Shown piece by piece: positions 23,565 through 31,634 of a DNA stretch of 40,666 nucleotides. The notes beneath the pieces were generated by a model, which saw only the letters and a program-made list of their open reading frames with translations, ran no database searches and was not told where the DNA came from. Made by a program: the position numbers and the translations under genes. The number at the start of each line of letters is the position of its first letter. Position 1 is the stretch's first letter. This DNA comes from Clostridiales bacterium. Lineage in GTDB: Bacteria; Bacillota; Clostridia; Oscillospirales; CAG-272. The stretch is taken from assembly GCA_016280525.1 (NCBI GenBank), contig JAEEGW010000194.1, positions 1-40,666 on the forward strand, written 5' to 3'.

Positions 23565-25278
23565 TAGCGTAACGAAAATAGGTAACGAGGTGTTCTGGGG
23601 TTGTAGGAACCTTTCTAACATGGCAATAGGAAACGGAGTAACGGAAATAGGTGATTCTAAGTTCTCTTATTATACCGGTCTTAAGAGCGTTATATTGTCG
23701 GACAGTATTACATCTATTGGCAATCGTGCGTTCGAAGGCTGCAGCAGTCTTACAAGTGTGACGATACCGGATAGCGTAATAACAATAGGCAAAGAAGCGT
23801 TCTGGGGTTGCAGCAGCCTCACAAAAGTAACGATAGGAAGCGGTGTAACAGAAATAGGTGATTCTGCGTTCTCTCATTGCAGCAGTCTTAAGAGCGTTAC
23901 GATACCGAACAGCGTAATGAAAATAGGCGGCGCTGCCTTTTTCGGTTGCCGCAGTCTTACAAACGTAACGATAGGAAACGGGGCAGTGATAATAGGTTAC
24001 TCTGCATTCAAAGGATGCAATAAGCTTGAAAGCATAACTTTACCAGAGAGCAAAAATCTGTCAAGGTTGGCTGAAGAGTGTAATGATTACGATCCGCTCT
24101 GTCGTGCTGCAACTGAAGAGCAAATGGCGGAGCTTATAAAAGCGGTGGCAAAATGGGACAGATATAATAAAGAAGCCTTTTATGTATCATATATGATAAG
24201 CGACACACGCGCGGCGATACTGCTTGCGGAAAAGCGAAAGGAACTTGATAAATACGCGGATATGCGCGGGATGACGGCGGATGAGGTGCGTGACAGACTG
24301 CTTTCAGATTTCGGACTTGACGCCGATGGATGTAAAGAATATGACCTCGGAAACACCGTAGTGAAAGTCAAAATGCTGCCCGATTTCACGTTTGCTGTGG
24401 ATCTGCCGGACGGCAAGATCTCAAAATCGCTGCCGAAAAAAGGCGCAGATGAGAAAAAGTTCAAAGAAGCGGATAAAGATTTTTCGGAAATGAAGAAAAA
24501 CGTGAAAAAGGTTTGGAAAAACCGTTCCGATCTGCTGTTATCCGATTTTGTGAGCGGTAAAAAACGCGCCGCGTCTTATTGGAAAAAGACTTACACGGGC
24601 AACCCGGTGCTTCGCGGCGTAGCAAAGCTTATAGTATGGGAGCAGAACGGCAAATACTTCACACTCGCTGACGGCGGTACGATCGGATCGGACGGTTCTC
24701 CGTATGAACTTACAAAAGAATCAGTCCGTTTGGCACACCCGTTGGAAATGAGCAAAGACGATGTCACGTCGTGGCAGAAATACTATACCGATCGCGGACT
24801 CAAACAGCCGTTTGCACAGATATGGGAGCCCGTACATAAGCCTGAGAATATAAAGTCTGACAGATATAAAAATTGTCCGATACTGTTCTTTGCGCTGCAG
24901 GGAGCGACAAAACACGGCTTTAATGAGAAACTTAACATCCCCGGATGCACGATCAAAACGGAATGGAAATCAGAAAAAGCGGCAAACGGTAATTCGGTGA
25001 GTTATTGCAATATTCTTGATTTCAATATTGAAAAATACAGCCGCGCCGTAAATCACGCCGTCGCATATCTCGACCGCACGACAGTTCTCGGACGTATCGC
25101 AAAGGACGATTTAAGCGTGATGGATTACGTTGAAGGCAGCAATATCGCGCAGATCACCGACTATATCGAAGCCGCGTCAAACGCAAAAGCAGTAAACGTT
25201 CTCGCCGCTCTTATGGAATACAAAAACAAAACTTACCCCGATTTCGATCCCATGGCGGAATTCACACTTGAATGGTAA
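23422..25278 (+). CDS. TpLRR protein with DUF4132-like C-terminus, 618 aa
   Basis: The leader MSDFVIENGVLIKYTGKDSD and the first LRR are nearly identical to the gene at 20764. Eight TpLRR units (to about 205) lead into a DUF4132-like part (about 232-618) that closely matches the 876-aa protein at 3518: AAILLAEKRKE, PVLRGVAKLIVWEQNG, HPLEM, SWQKYYTDRGLKQPFAQIWE, KYSRAVNHAVAYLDRTTVLG, and the tail MEYKNKTYPDFDPMAEFTLEW. It therefore looks like a chimera: front from its left neighbour, rear from a copy of the first cargo gene. Start ATG 23422 with AAGGAGG. No export signal. Confidence 0.85.
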   Translation: MSDFVIENGVLIKYTGKDSDVVIPDGVTSISWRAFEGCSSLTSVTIPDSVTKIGNEVFWGCRNLSNMAIGNGVTEIGDSKFSYYTGLKSVILSDSITSIGNRAFEGCSSLTSVTIPDSVITIGKEAFWGCSSLTKVTIGSGVTEIGDSAFSHCSSLKSVTIPNSVMKIGGAAFFGCRSLTNVTIGNGAVIIGYSAFKGCNKLESITLPESKNLSRLAEECNDYDPLCRAATEEQMAELIKAVAKWDRYNKEAFYVSYMISDTRAAILLAEKRKELDKYADMRGMTADEVRDRLLSDFGLDADGCKEYDLGNTVVKVKMLPDFTFAVDLPDGKISKSLPKKGADEKKFKEADKDFSEMKKNVKKVWKNRSDLLLSDFVSGKKRAASYWKKTYTGNPVLRGVAKLIVWEQNGKYFTLADGGTIGSDGSPYELTKESVRLAHPLEMSKDDVTSWQKYYTDRGLKQPFAQIWEPVHKPENIKSDRYKNCPILFFALQGATKHGFNEKLNIPGCTIKTEWKSEKAANGNSVSYCNILDFNIEKYSRAVNHAVAYLDRTTVLGRIAKDDLSVMDYVEGSNIAQITDYIEAASNAKAVNVLAALMEYKNKTYPDFDPMAEFTLEW

Positions 25279-25304
25279 AAATAAAATAAAGGAGAAAATA
25301 AAAA

Positions 25305-26639
25305 ATGGATCAGTTACAGCTAATTTCAAAACAAAACCCCGGCGTTGTTTCGATAGAAAATTTTGAACAGCTGAAAGCGGGATTGTCCCGGTATCTCAGC
25401 AGATATAAAGGAGCGGTCTATACCGAGCGGATGCTGTCCGACGCTAAGGATGACAAAAAAGAGCTCACAAGGCTGAGAAAAGAAATAGACGAAAAAAGGA
25501 AAGATATAAAACGCGCTTATCTTGAACCGTATAACGAATTTGAATCAAAAGTCAAAGAGCTTCTTGCGTTGATCGACGAACCGCTGAACGACATAAAAGA
25601 GTTTATCGGCGGAATGGAAGAACGTGAGAAAGCACAGAAAAAAGAACGGATCAAAGCGTTTTACAATACCGTATCCGCCCCTCTCGGAAAGCTTGCGGAC
25701 AGTTTGTTTGAAAGCGACGCGTTTTTCAACGATAAATGGCTCAACAAGACCGCGTCTGAAAAAGCGTGGCGCGACGAGATAGTATCAAAAGTATCGCAGG
25801 CGTCAAAAGATCTGACAGTAATACAAAACACAGGCGGATCGAACACGCCCGCGCTTGTGGCTCAGTATATTGACAGTATGGATATTGATTCCGTGCTTGA
25901 ATACAAAAAATATCTTGAGACGAAAACAGAGCTTATAACCGGTATCAGTGAATTTTCATCCGAGATCGACAACGTTACAGGTTATAAAATCGTTAAACTG
26001 AGCGGCACGGAACAGCAGATCACTCAGCTTATGGAATACGCGGAGTTTCTTGGTGTTGAAACGGAAATAACCGAAGACGGGTTCCCGTCCGATATGGTCG
26101 AACTGACCGTTCCAGATTTTGACAGCTTCGTCTGCTTTGATATAGAAACGTCCGGCTCGTTCGGCGCCGCTTCCGGCGACTCGGAATCTGAAATAACGGA
26201 AATAGGCGCTGTCAAGGTCATAGACGGACAGATAGTTGAAAGGCAGGACTGGATGTGCAACCCGGGAAGAAAAATAACGCCTTTCAACGCAAGAAAAACA
26301 CACATAACCGACGATATGGTTAAAAACGAGCCGCCTGTCGACGAGCAGGTGAAGAAGTTCATCGATTTTGTCGGAGATCTGCCCGTTGTCGGACACAATA
26401 TCAAAGCTTCAGACCTGCGTTATATAGGTAAAGCGACAAAACGCGCCGGCGTCATGTTTTCTCCCTCATATTTTGATACGTATCTGTACGCGAAAAATTT
26501 CAAAGAGGAAAATGGCTGGACAAATCTCAAACTTGAATATCTGTCAGATTTCTTCTGCATAAGTCAACCCGACGCTCACCGCGCCTGGTGCGATGCAGAA
26601 GCAAATACAAAACTATATTATAAACTAAAAAATTTATAA
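25305..26639 (+). CDS. DUF1351 domain fused to a DEDDh exonuclease
   Basis: 444 residues. The N-terminal part (about 1-215) resembles DUF1351, a phage-associated domain often encoded beside recombination or ssDNA-binding genes, with a coiled-coil stretch LTRLRKEIDEKRKDIKRAY at about 54-72. The C-terminal part (about 272-444) is a DnaQ-like exonuclease with intact ExoI (FDIETSG, D279/E281), ExoII (VGHNIKASDLRYI) and ExoIII (AHRAWCDAEA). It should degrade DNA or RNA 3'-5'. It has its own ribosome site (AAAGGAG) 26 bases past the LRR-DUF4132 gene, and starts the nucleic-acid-processing end of the operon. Fusion of the two domains looks unusual, though I could not search for precedents. Confidence 0.8.
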   Translation: MDQLQLISKQNPGVVSIENFEQLKAGLSRYLSRYKGAVYTERMLSDAKDDKKELTRLRKEIDEKRKDIKRAYLEPYNEFESKVKELLALIDEPLNDIKEFIGGMEEREKAQKKERIKAFYNTVSAPLGKLADSLFESDAFFNDKWLNKTASEKAWRDEIVSKVSQASKDLTVIQNTGGSNTPALVAQYIDSMDIDSVLEYKKYLETKTELITGISEFSSEIDNVTGYKIVKLSGTEQQITQLMEYAEFLGVETEITEDGFPSDMVELTVPDFDSFVCFDIETSGSFGAASGDSESEITEIGAVKVIDGQIVERQDWMCNPGRKITPFNARKTHITDDMVKNEPPVDEQVKKFIDFVGDLPVVGHNIKASDLRYIGKATKRAGVMFSPSYFDTYLYAKNFKEENGWTNLKLEYLSDFFCISQPDAHRAWCDAEANTKLYYKLKNL

Positions 26640-26663
26640 AACGTGATTTTCAGGAGACAAAAA

Positions 26664-27488
26664 ATGGAAAAGTATAATGAATCCCATGAAGAGATGATAA
26701 CAACGATCGCATCTTTATTTAAAACGCTGCCTTACGATATTAAAAATCAACCGCTTACGAGACTGGATATAGATCCGGCGGCTGCCGACGCTTTATCGGC
26801 TATAGGCATATATACGATAGGTCAGCTTTTCGGAGATAAAAATGCAAAATACGATTATTTCAGTGAAACAGATGAAATATCTGAATACAAAACAAGCAGC
26901 GACAGCGCAGCCGAAACCGCTTATACTTCAGCGTATACATCTTTTGAACACACGGAAAGCATTTACGGCACAAAAAAAGAAGATGTATCCTCTTATCCGG
27001 AAAAATCAGATCCTGTCGTAAAGCCCTGTTCTCCGGAAGTATCTGACGTGATTAAAAATACCGAGTTTACAAGCACACTTGTCGGAGCATCGGAAACGAT
27101 CCGCTCCACGCCGGAAGAGCGTGAACCGACAGTTAAATCACCGATACGCGAATTACCGAACGGCATAAGAACAAAACGGTATTCCGGAGCGGCACAGGAT
27201 ACGGCGCCGGAAGATCAGCCGCGTTATGATACATATGTATCAAGCGACAGAATAATAACGGACGATCTGCCTGAAAGTATAAAAAGGATGTCCGTAATAA
27301 ATCTGAAAATCAACAGCCGCGCCGTGAACGCGCTCATGCGAAGCAAAGTGGCAAGGATCGGTCAGCTTGCAGATATGAGTCGTGAAAAGCTGCTTTCGAT
27401 AAGAAACCTCGGTGAGGAGACCGCAGAGGAAATACTTCGTGAAATGGCACTTTTGGCAGAACAGAAAGAAAACTATTTCAACGAGTGA
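26664..27488 (+). CDS. RpoA-CTD-like helix-hairpin-helix protein
   Basis: 274 residues from ATG 26664 (CAGGAG upstream; an ATG at 26643 has no ribosome site). Two separate regions resemble the C-terminal domain of RNA polymerase alpha: about 30-57 (LTRLDIDPAAADALSAIGIY...IGQLF) and about 205-262 (INLKINSRAVNALMRSKVARIGQLADMS, then IRNLGEETAEEILREM), with a low-complexity, Ser/Glu/Pro-rich linker between them. That domain binds DNA through two HhH motifs. The protein lacks the alpha N-terminal domain, so it is a DNA-binding adaptor rather than a polymerase subunit. It ends 16 bases before sbcD, so a role with the SbcCD nuclease is plausible. Confidence 0.7.
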   Translation: MEKYNESHEEMITTIASLFKTLPYDIKNQPLTRLDIDPAAADALSAIGIYTIGQLFGDKNAKYDYFSETDEISEYKTSSDSAAETAYTSAYTSFEHTESIYGTKKEDVSSYPEKSDPVVKPCSPEVSDVIKNTEFTSTLVGASETIRSTPEEREPTVKSPIRELPNGIRTKRYSGAAQDTAPEDQPRYDTYVSSDRIITDDLPESIKRMSVINLKINSRAVNALMRSKVARIGQLADMSREKLLSIRNLGEETAEEILREMALLAEQKENYFNE

Positions 27489-27504
27489 AAACGGGGTACA
27501 GAGA

Positions 27505-28644
27505 ATGAAAATCATACATCTATCCGATCTTCATCTCGGAAAAAGACTGAACGAATATTCATTGATAGACGACCAGAAATATATACTGATAAAAATCAAA
27601 AACGTTATTGATGAAGAAAAGCCCGATCTTGTCGTTATTGCGGGCGACATTTACGACAAATCCGTACCGTCTGCCGAGGCGGTCGAACTGTTTGACGATT
27701 TTTTGGTATCGCTGGCACAGAGAAAACTGCAGGTGTGCGTTATAAGCGGCAACCACGATTCACCTGAACGTCTTGCGTTCGGCAACAGACTTATGGATAA
27801 AAGCGGTATTCATATAAGTCCGGTCTATAACGGCAAAACAGAACCTCTTCTCTTCCGCGACAGCTATGGCGAAATATTCGTTTATATGCTTCCTTTTATA
27901 AAGCCTGCAAACGTCAGAAGGTTTTTTGAAGATGAAGAAATAAACACGTATACCGACGCGATGAGGGTCGCGATTTCGGCAATGAATATAGACGAAAGCA
28001 AGAGAAATATTCTTGTAACGCATCAGTTCGTTACCGGGGCGGAAAGGTCGGAATCTGAGGAGATCAACGTTGGCGGTTCGGACAATATCGACGCGTCTGT
28101 TTTTGAGGTTTTTGATTACATCGCCTTAGGCCACATACATGGGCCTCAGAATATCGGATCTGAACGTATTCGCTATTGCGGTACGCCGCTGAAATACTCT
28201 TTCTCCGAAGTCAAACATCAAAAATCCGTAACGGTGGTTGAGTTGAAAGAAAAGGGGATTCTTGATGTCAAAACGGTACCGCTAACGCCAAGGTGCGATC
28301 TGGTTGAGATAAAAGGTAAATACAATGATCTTATGTCAGCAAGCTTCTACGAGGGAACTACTTACCGCGAAGACTACATGCGCGTTATACTCACCGATGA
28401 AGACGATATTATTGACGCGATCTCAAAACTGCGTGTTGTATATAAAAATATTATGAGCCTTGATTACGACAACAAAAGGACAAGATCAAAATCAGCTGTG
28501 ACCGGATCAGCGGATATCGAAAATAAAACTCCGCTGCAGCTGTTTTCAGATTTTTTTGAAATACAGAACGGATCGCAAATGACAGATGAGCAGACTGAAT
28601 ACGTATCGGATCTAATCAATAAGATCTGGGAGGAAGAACAATGA
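27505..28644 (+). CDS. sbcD: SbcD nuclease subunit (Mre11-like)
   Basis: 379 residues from ATG 27505, where MKIIHLSDLHLGK begins; an upstream in-frame ATG at 27412 overlaps the preceding gene and adds an atypical extension. Calcineurin-like phosphoesterase motifs are all present: SDLHLG, AGDIYDK, SGNHDS, THQF and GHIHGPQ. SbcD with SbcC forms the Mn-dependent nuclease that opens hairpins and degrades DNA ends. The stop overlaps the sbcC start by four bases (ATGA). This copy is cargo of a mobile element, so the host probably has its own chromosomal pair. Confidence 0.95.
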   Translation: MKIIHLSDLHLGKRLNEYSLIDDQKYILIKIKNVIDEEKPDLVVIAGDIYDKSVPSAEAVELFDDFLVSLAQRKLQVCVISGNHDSPERLAFGNRLMDKSGIHISPVYNGKTEPLLFRDSYGEIFVYMLPFIKPANVRRFFEDEEINTYTDAMRVAISAMNIDESKRNILVTHQFVTGAERSESEEINVGGSDNIDASVFEVFDYIALGHIHGPQNIGSERIRYCGTPLKYSFSEVKHQKSVTVVELKEKGILDVKTVPLTPRCDLVEIKGKYNDLMSASFYEGTTYREDYMRVILTDEDDIIDAISKLRVVYKNIMSLDYDNKRTRSKSAVTGSADIENKTPLQLFSDFFEIQNGSQMTDEQTEYVSDLINKIWEEEQ

Positions 28645-31406
28645 GACCGTTAAAACTTACTATGTCCGCTTTCGGACCATATGCTAAAGAAGTGACGGTA
28701 AACCTTGAAAAGCTTGGTTCAAACGGGTTATACCTTATCACTGGCGACACCGGAGCTGGTAAAACAACGATATTTGATGCCATAACGTATGCGCTTTACG
28801 ATGAAGCCAGCGGAGATACGCGCGACAAGAATATGCTGAGATCAAAATATGCCGAGGAGAATACTCCTACGTTTGTAATTCTTGAATTTGAATACGGCGG
28901 AAGAATATACACTGTCAGAAGAAATCCGGATTATGAACGTAAATCCTCACGCGGCGACGGTATGACGGTCGAAAAAGCCAATGCGGAATTGACCATGCCG
29001 GACGGCAAAGTGGTAACAAAACTGAGAGACGTCAACAGATCGATTATTGAAATAATGGGTATTGACAAACACCAGTTTTCACAAATTGCCATGATAGCTC
29101 AGGGAGATTTCCGCAAGCTTCTTAATGCTTCCACCGATGAGCGCAAAGCAATATTTCAAAGACTTTTCCGTACACAGTGTTATTATCAGCTTCAGCAGAC
29201 TTTAAAAAACGATGTGTCCGTTTTAAGAAAAACATACGATGAACTAAAAATACGCATAGGACAATATATCCGCGGCATTTCATGCAGCGATAACAGCGTT
29301 TTGAAGGTCGACGCGGACAAAGCAAAAAACGACAGTCTGACGTTGACGGAAACAATATTGCTTATAGACAGGATTATTAAAGAAGATACGCAAATAGACA
29401 GACGTTTAAGCGACGAACTTAAAAAAGCCGACGACGAGCTTATGGAAATAAGTAAGACCGCGGCACTTATAGAAGAACGCCGCAAAAAAGAAAATGCCGT
29501 TACCGCGCTGAAGATAGATCTTATAAAAGAATTGCCTAAGCTTGATACGGCAAAACTCACTCTTGATACAGAGTCGTCAAAAAGGTTTGAGGCGGATCAG
29601 CTTGCTAAAGACGCTGCGGCGCTTGAAACGACAAGACCGGACTATGATGAACTGGATAAAAAACGCATAGATGCAGCAGCTCTTGAAAGCGAAATAAAAC
29701 GTCTTACAACTGAAATCTCCGAAAGGTCGATAGTGCATGCAAATGCAAAAGCCGAGCTTGAACGTATAAGATCTGAATTATCGGATCTATCCGGTATAGA
29801 AGCCGAAAAAGCCGATCTGGATATCGTTTCAAACGATATATCGCTGCAGTCCGAAGCTGTTGCAAAGCTCGAGAAAATGATAAGCGAATACGAGACGTCA
29901 AAAGCAGCGCTTGTACGCTTACAAGATGAATATATCCGTCTGCGTGACGATTCAGAAGCAAAAAAAATCGAATACAACGAAAAATATCTAGCATATATAG
30001 ATGGGCAGGCAGGAGTTATTGCCGAAGGACTTGAAGACGGTAAACCTTGCCCGGTATGCGGTTCTTTGACCCATCCCAATCCGGCACACAGATCTGAAAA
30101 CGCTCCGACAAAAGAAGAACTTGATATTTTGAAGACCAGATCTGAGTCAGCGGAAAGACGGGCTACGGAAGCAAGTGAAAAATCCGGAGCGCAGCAGTCA
30201 GTTGTTACAGAGAAAAAGACCGTGCTTGAGAATACGGCAAAAGAAACTCTCGACACAAATATATTTGATGAAATCGTACCGGCGCTGACAGATAAGAAAA
30301 CAGAGCTTTTGTATAAGAGAGTTGAGCTTTCAAAAAAACTGGATGAGGTCCGCGGCAGAATAGTCAAGAAATCCACGCTTGAAAGATCGGTACCGGAAAA
30401 AGAAAAAAACATACAGTCGCTTTATGAACTGCTCAACGGTATGACAAAAATGCTTACCGAAAAAACGGCGATTTGCGATAGTATGACAACACGCGTAAGA
30501 GAACTGTCATCAAAGCTTTTATTCGGATCGGCGCGTGAGCTTGAAGCTCATATAGGCGATCTTATGCAAAAAAAGAGTACTCTTGAAAGGGCATTTGAAA
30601 AAGCTACTGCCGATTATAACGAACAAGACAAGCTCGTAAGCTCGCTCAGAGCAAGGATTGCCGAGATAGAAACTTCGCTGTCGGATAAGATCGATGTTGA
30701 TATACACGCTGTTGCCGGAAGAAAAAACGAACTTGCTCAGAAAAAAGAAAAGATCAGTTCCGAACTTCGTAATATTGCTGCGAGACTGAGTAATAACGGT
30801 AATATAAAAACTGCGCTTGATGATAGCACAAACAGCATTGAAGAGATCGAAAAGAAATTCAGTATGGTAAAATCTTTGTCAGATACCGCGAACGGAAATT
30901 TGACAGGCAAAGAAAAGTTGATGCTCGAGACGTATATCCAGACCACGTATTTTGACAGAATAATAGACCGCGCAAACCTGAGATTGTTGATTATGTCGGA
31001 CGGACAGTATGAACTTAAAAGATGTGAGGAAGCTGAAAATAACAGAAGCCAGAGCGGTCTTGATCTTAACGTTATAGATCATTATAACGGAACGGAAAGA
31101 AGCGTTAAAACATTATCCGGCGGCGAATCGTTCAAGGCGTCTCTTTCGCTTGCGCTAGGATTATCTGACGAGATCCAGTCTTCCGCAGGCGGCGTAAAGC
31201 TTGATACGATGTTCGTGGACGAAGGTTTCGGTTCACTTGACGATGAGTCTCTCGATCAAGCGATGAAAGCACTTTCAAACCTTGCAAACGGCAATCGTCT
31301 GGTTGGCATCATATCACACGTTGCCGAGCTTAAAAACAGAATAGATAAACAGATTCTCGTTACAAAAGACCGCGCAGCAGGCAGCGCTGTAAAAATAGTT
31401 GGGTGA
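28641..31406 (+). CDS. sbcC: SbcC ATPase subunit (Rad50-like)
   Basis: 921 residues. Walker A TGDTGAGKTTIFDAI (about 34-48), a Q-loop region near 154 (QIAMIAQGDFRKLL), two long coiled-coil arms, a central zinc hook CPVCG at about 470-474, the ABC signature LSGGESFKA, and Walker B FVDEGFGSLDD near the C-terminus. This is the standard SMC-like SbcC layout and near the usual length of about 1,000 residues. It is the last gene of the cargo array; a strong terminator follows at 31483. Confidence 0.95.
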   Translation: MRPLKLTMSAFGPYAKEVTVNLEKLGSNGLYLITGDTGAGKTTIFDAITYALYDEASGDTRDKNMLRSKYAEENTPTFVILEFEYGGRIYTVRRNPDYERKSSRGDGMTVEKANAELTMPDGKVVTKLRDVNRSIIEIMGIDKHQFSQIAMIAQGDFRKLLNASTDERKAIFQRLFRTQCYYQLQQTLKNDVSVLRKTYDELKIRIGQYIRGISCSDNSVLKVDADKAKNDSLTLTETILLIDRIIKEDTQIDRRLSDELKKADDELMEISKTAALIEERRKKENAVTALKIDLIKELPKLDTAKLTLDTESSKRFEADQLAKDAAALETTRPDYDELDKKRIDAAALESEIKRLTTEISERSIVHANAKAELERIRSELSDLSGIEAEKADLDIVSNDISLQSEAVAKLEKMISEYETSKAALVRLQDEYIRLRDDSEAKKIEYNEKYLAYIDGQAGVIAEGLEDGKPCPVCGSLTHPNPAHRSENAPTKEELDILKTRSESAERRATEASEKSGAQQSVVTEKKTVLENTAKETLDTNIFDEIVPALTDKKTELLYKRVELSKKLDEVRGRIVKKSTLERSVPEKEKNIQSLYELLNGMTKMLTEKTAICDSMTTRVRELSSKLLFGSARELEAHIGDLMQKKSTLERAFEKATADYNEQDKLVSSLRARIAEIETSLSDKIDVDIHAVAGRKNELAQKKEKISSELRNIAARLSNNGNIKTALDDSTNSIEEIEKKFSMVKSLSDTANGNLTGKEKLMLETYIQTTYFDRIIDRANLRLLIMSDGQYELKRCEEAENNRSQSGLDLNVIDHYNGTERSVKTLSGGESFKASLSLALGLSDEIQSSAGGVKLDTMFVDEGFGSLDDESLDQAMKALSNLANGNRLVGIISHVAELKNRIDKQILVTKDRAAGSAVKIVG

Positions 31407-31482
31407 AGTGACAGAATCGTTGAAAGCGTAATTAACGTCATTTATCTCAGTTATCTATTAGATAGAATGGTCTTGAAAAAAT

Positions 31483-31526
31483 CTCCGGCTCTGAATTGCA
31501 AATATTCAGAGCCGGAGTCTTTTTTC
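31483..31526 (+). terminator. Rho-independent terminator ending the cargo operon
   Basis: Perfect 14-bp stem CTCCGGCTCTGAAT (31483-31496) / ATTCAGAGCCGGAG (31504-31517), 7-base loop, then TCTTTTTT. It separates sbcC from the mobility genes. Confidence 0.9.
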
Positions 31527-31556
31527 TGTAAATCTGAAGAAAATTAATATATCCTC

Positions 31557-31605
31557 TTGACAAACATATGTTCGTGTGATATAATAGAACACGAACATAT
31601 GTTCT
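31557..31605 (+). promoter_or_regulatory. Promoter with LexA-like boxes and a 15-bp inverted repeat
   Basis: TTGACA (31557-31562), 17-base spacer, TATAAT (31580-31585). A perfect inverted repeat, AACATATGTTCGTGT (31563-31577) and ACACGAACATATGTT (31589-31603), brackets the -10 box. CGAACATATGTTCT (31592-31605) fits the Gram-positive LexA box at 13 of 14 positions; the other arm holds a weaker ACATATGTTCG box. A repressor bound here would block polymerase. SOS control of the element regulator is inferred; self-binding by the regulator is the alternative. Confidence 0.7.
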
Positions 31606-31634
31606 GATATCAAAATAAAAAAAGGAGAAAAAAG

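Noticed and set aside
3518..25278. Classical surface BspA adhesins
   Set aside because: No signal peptide, transmembrane segment, sorting motif or secretion tag is visible in any of the six, and they are co-encoded with cytoplasmic ATPase and nuclease genes.
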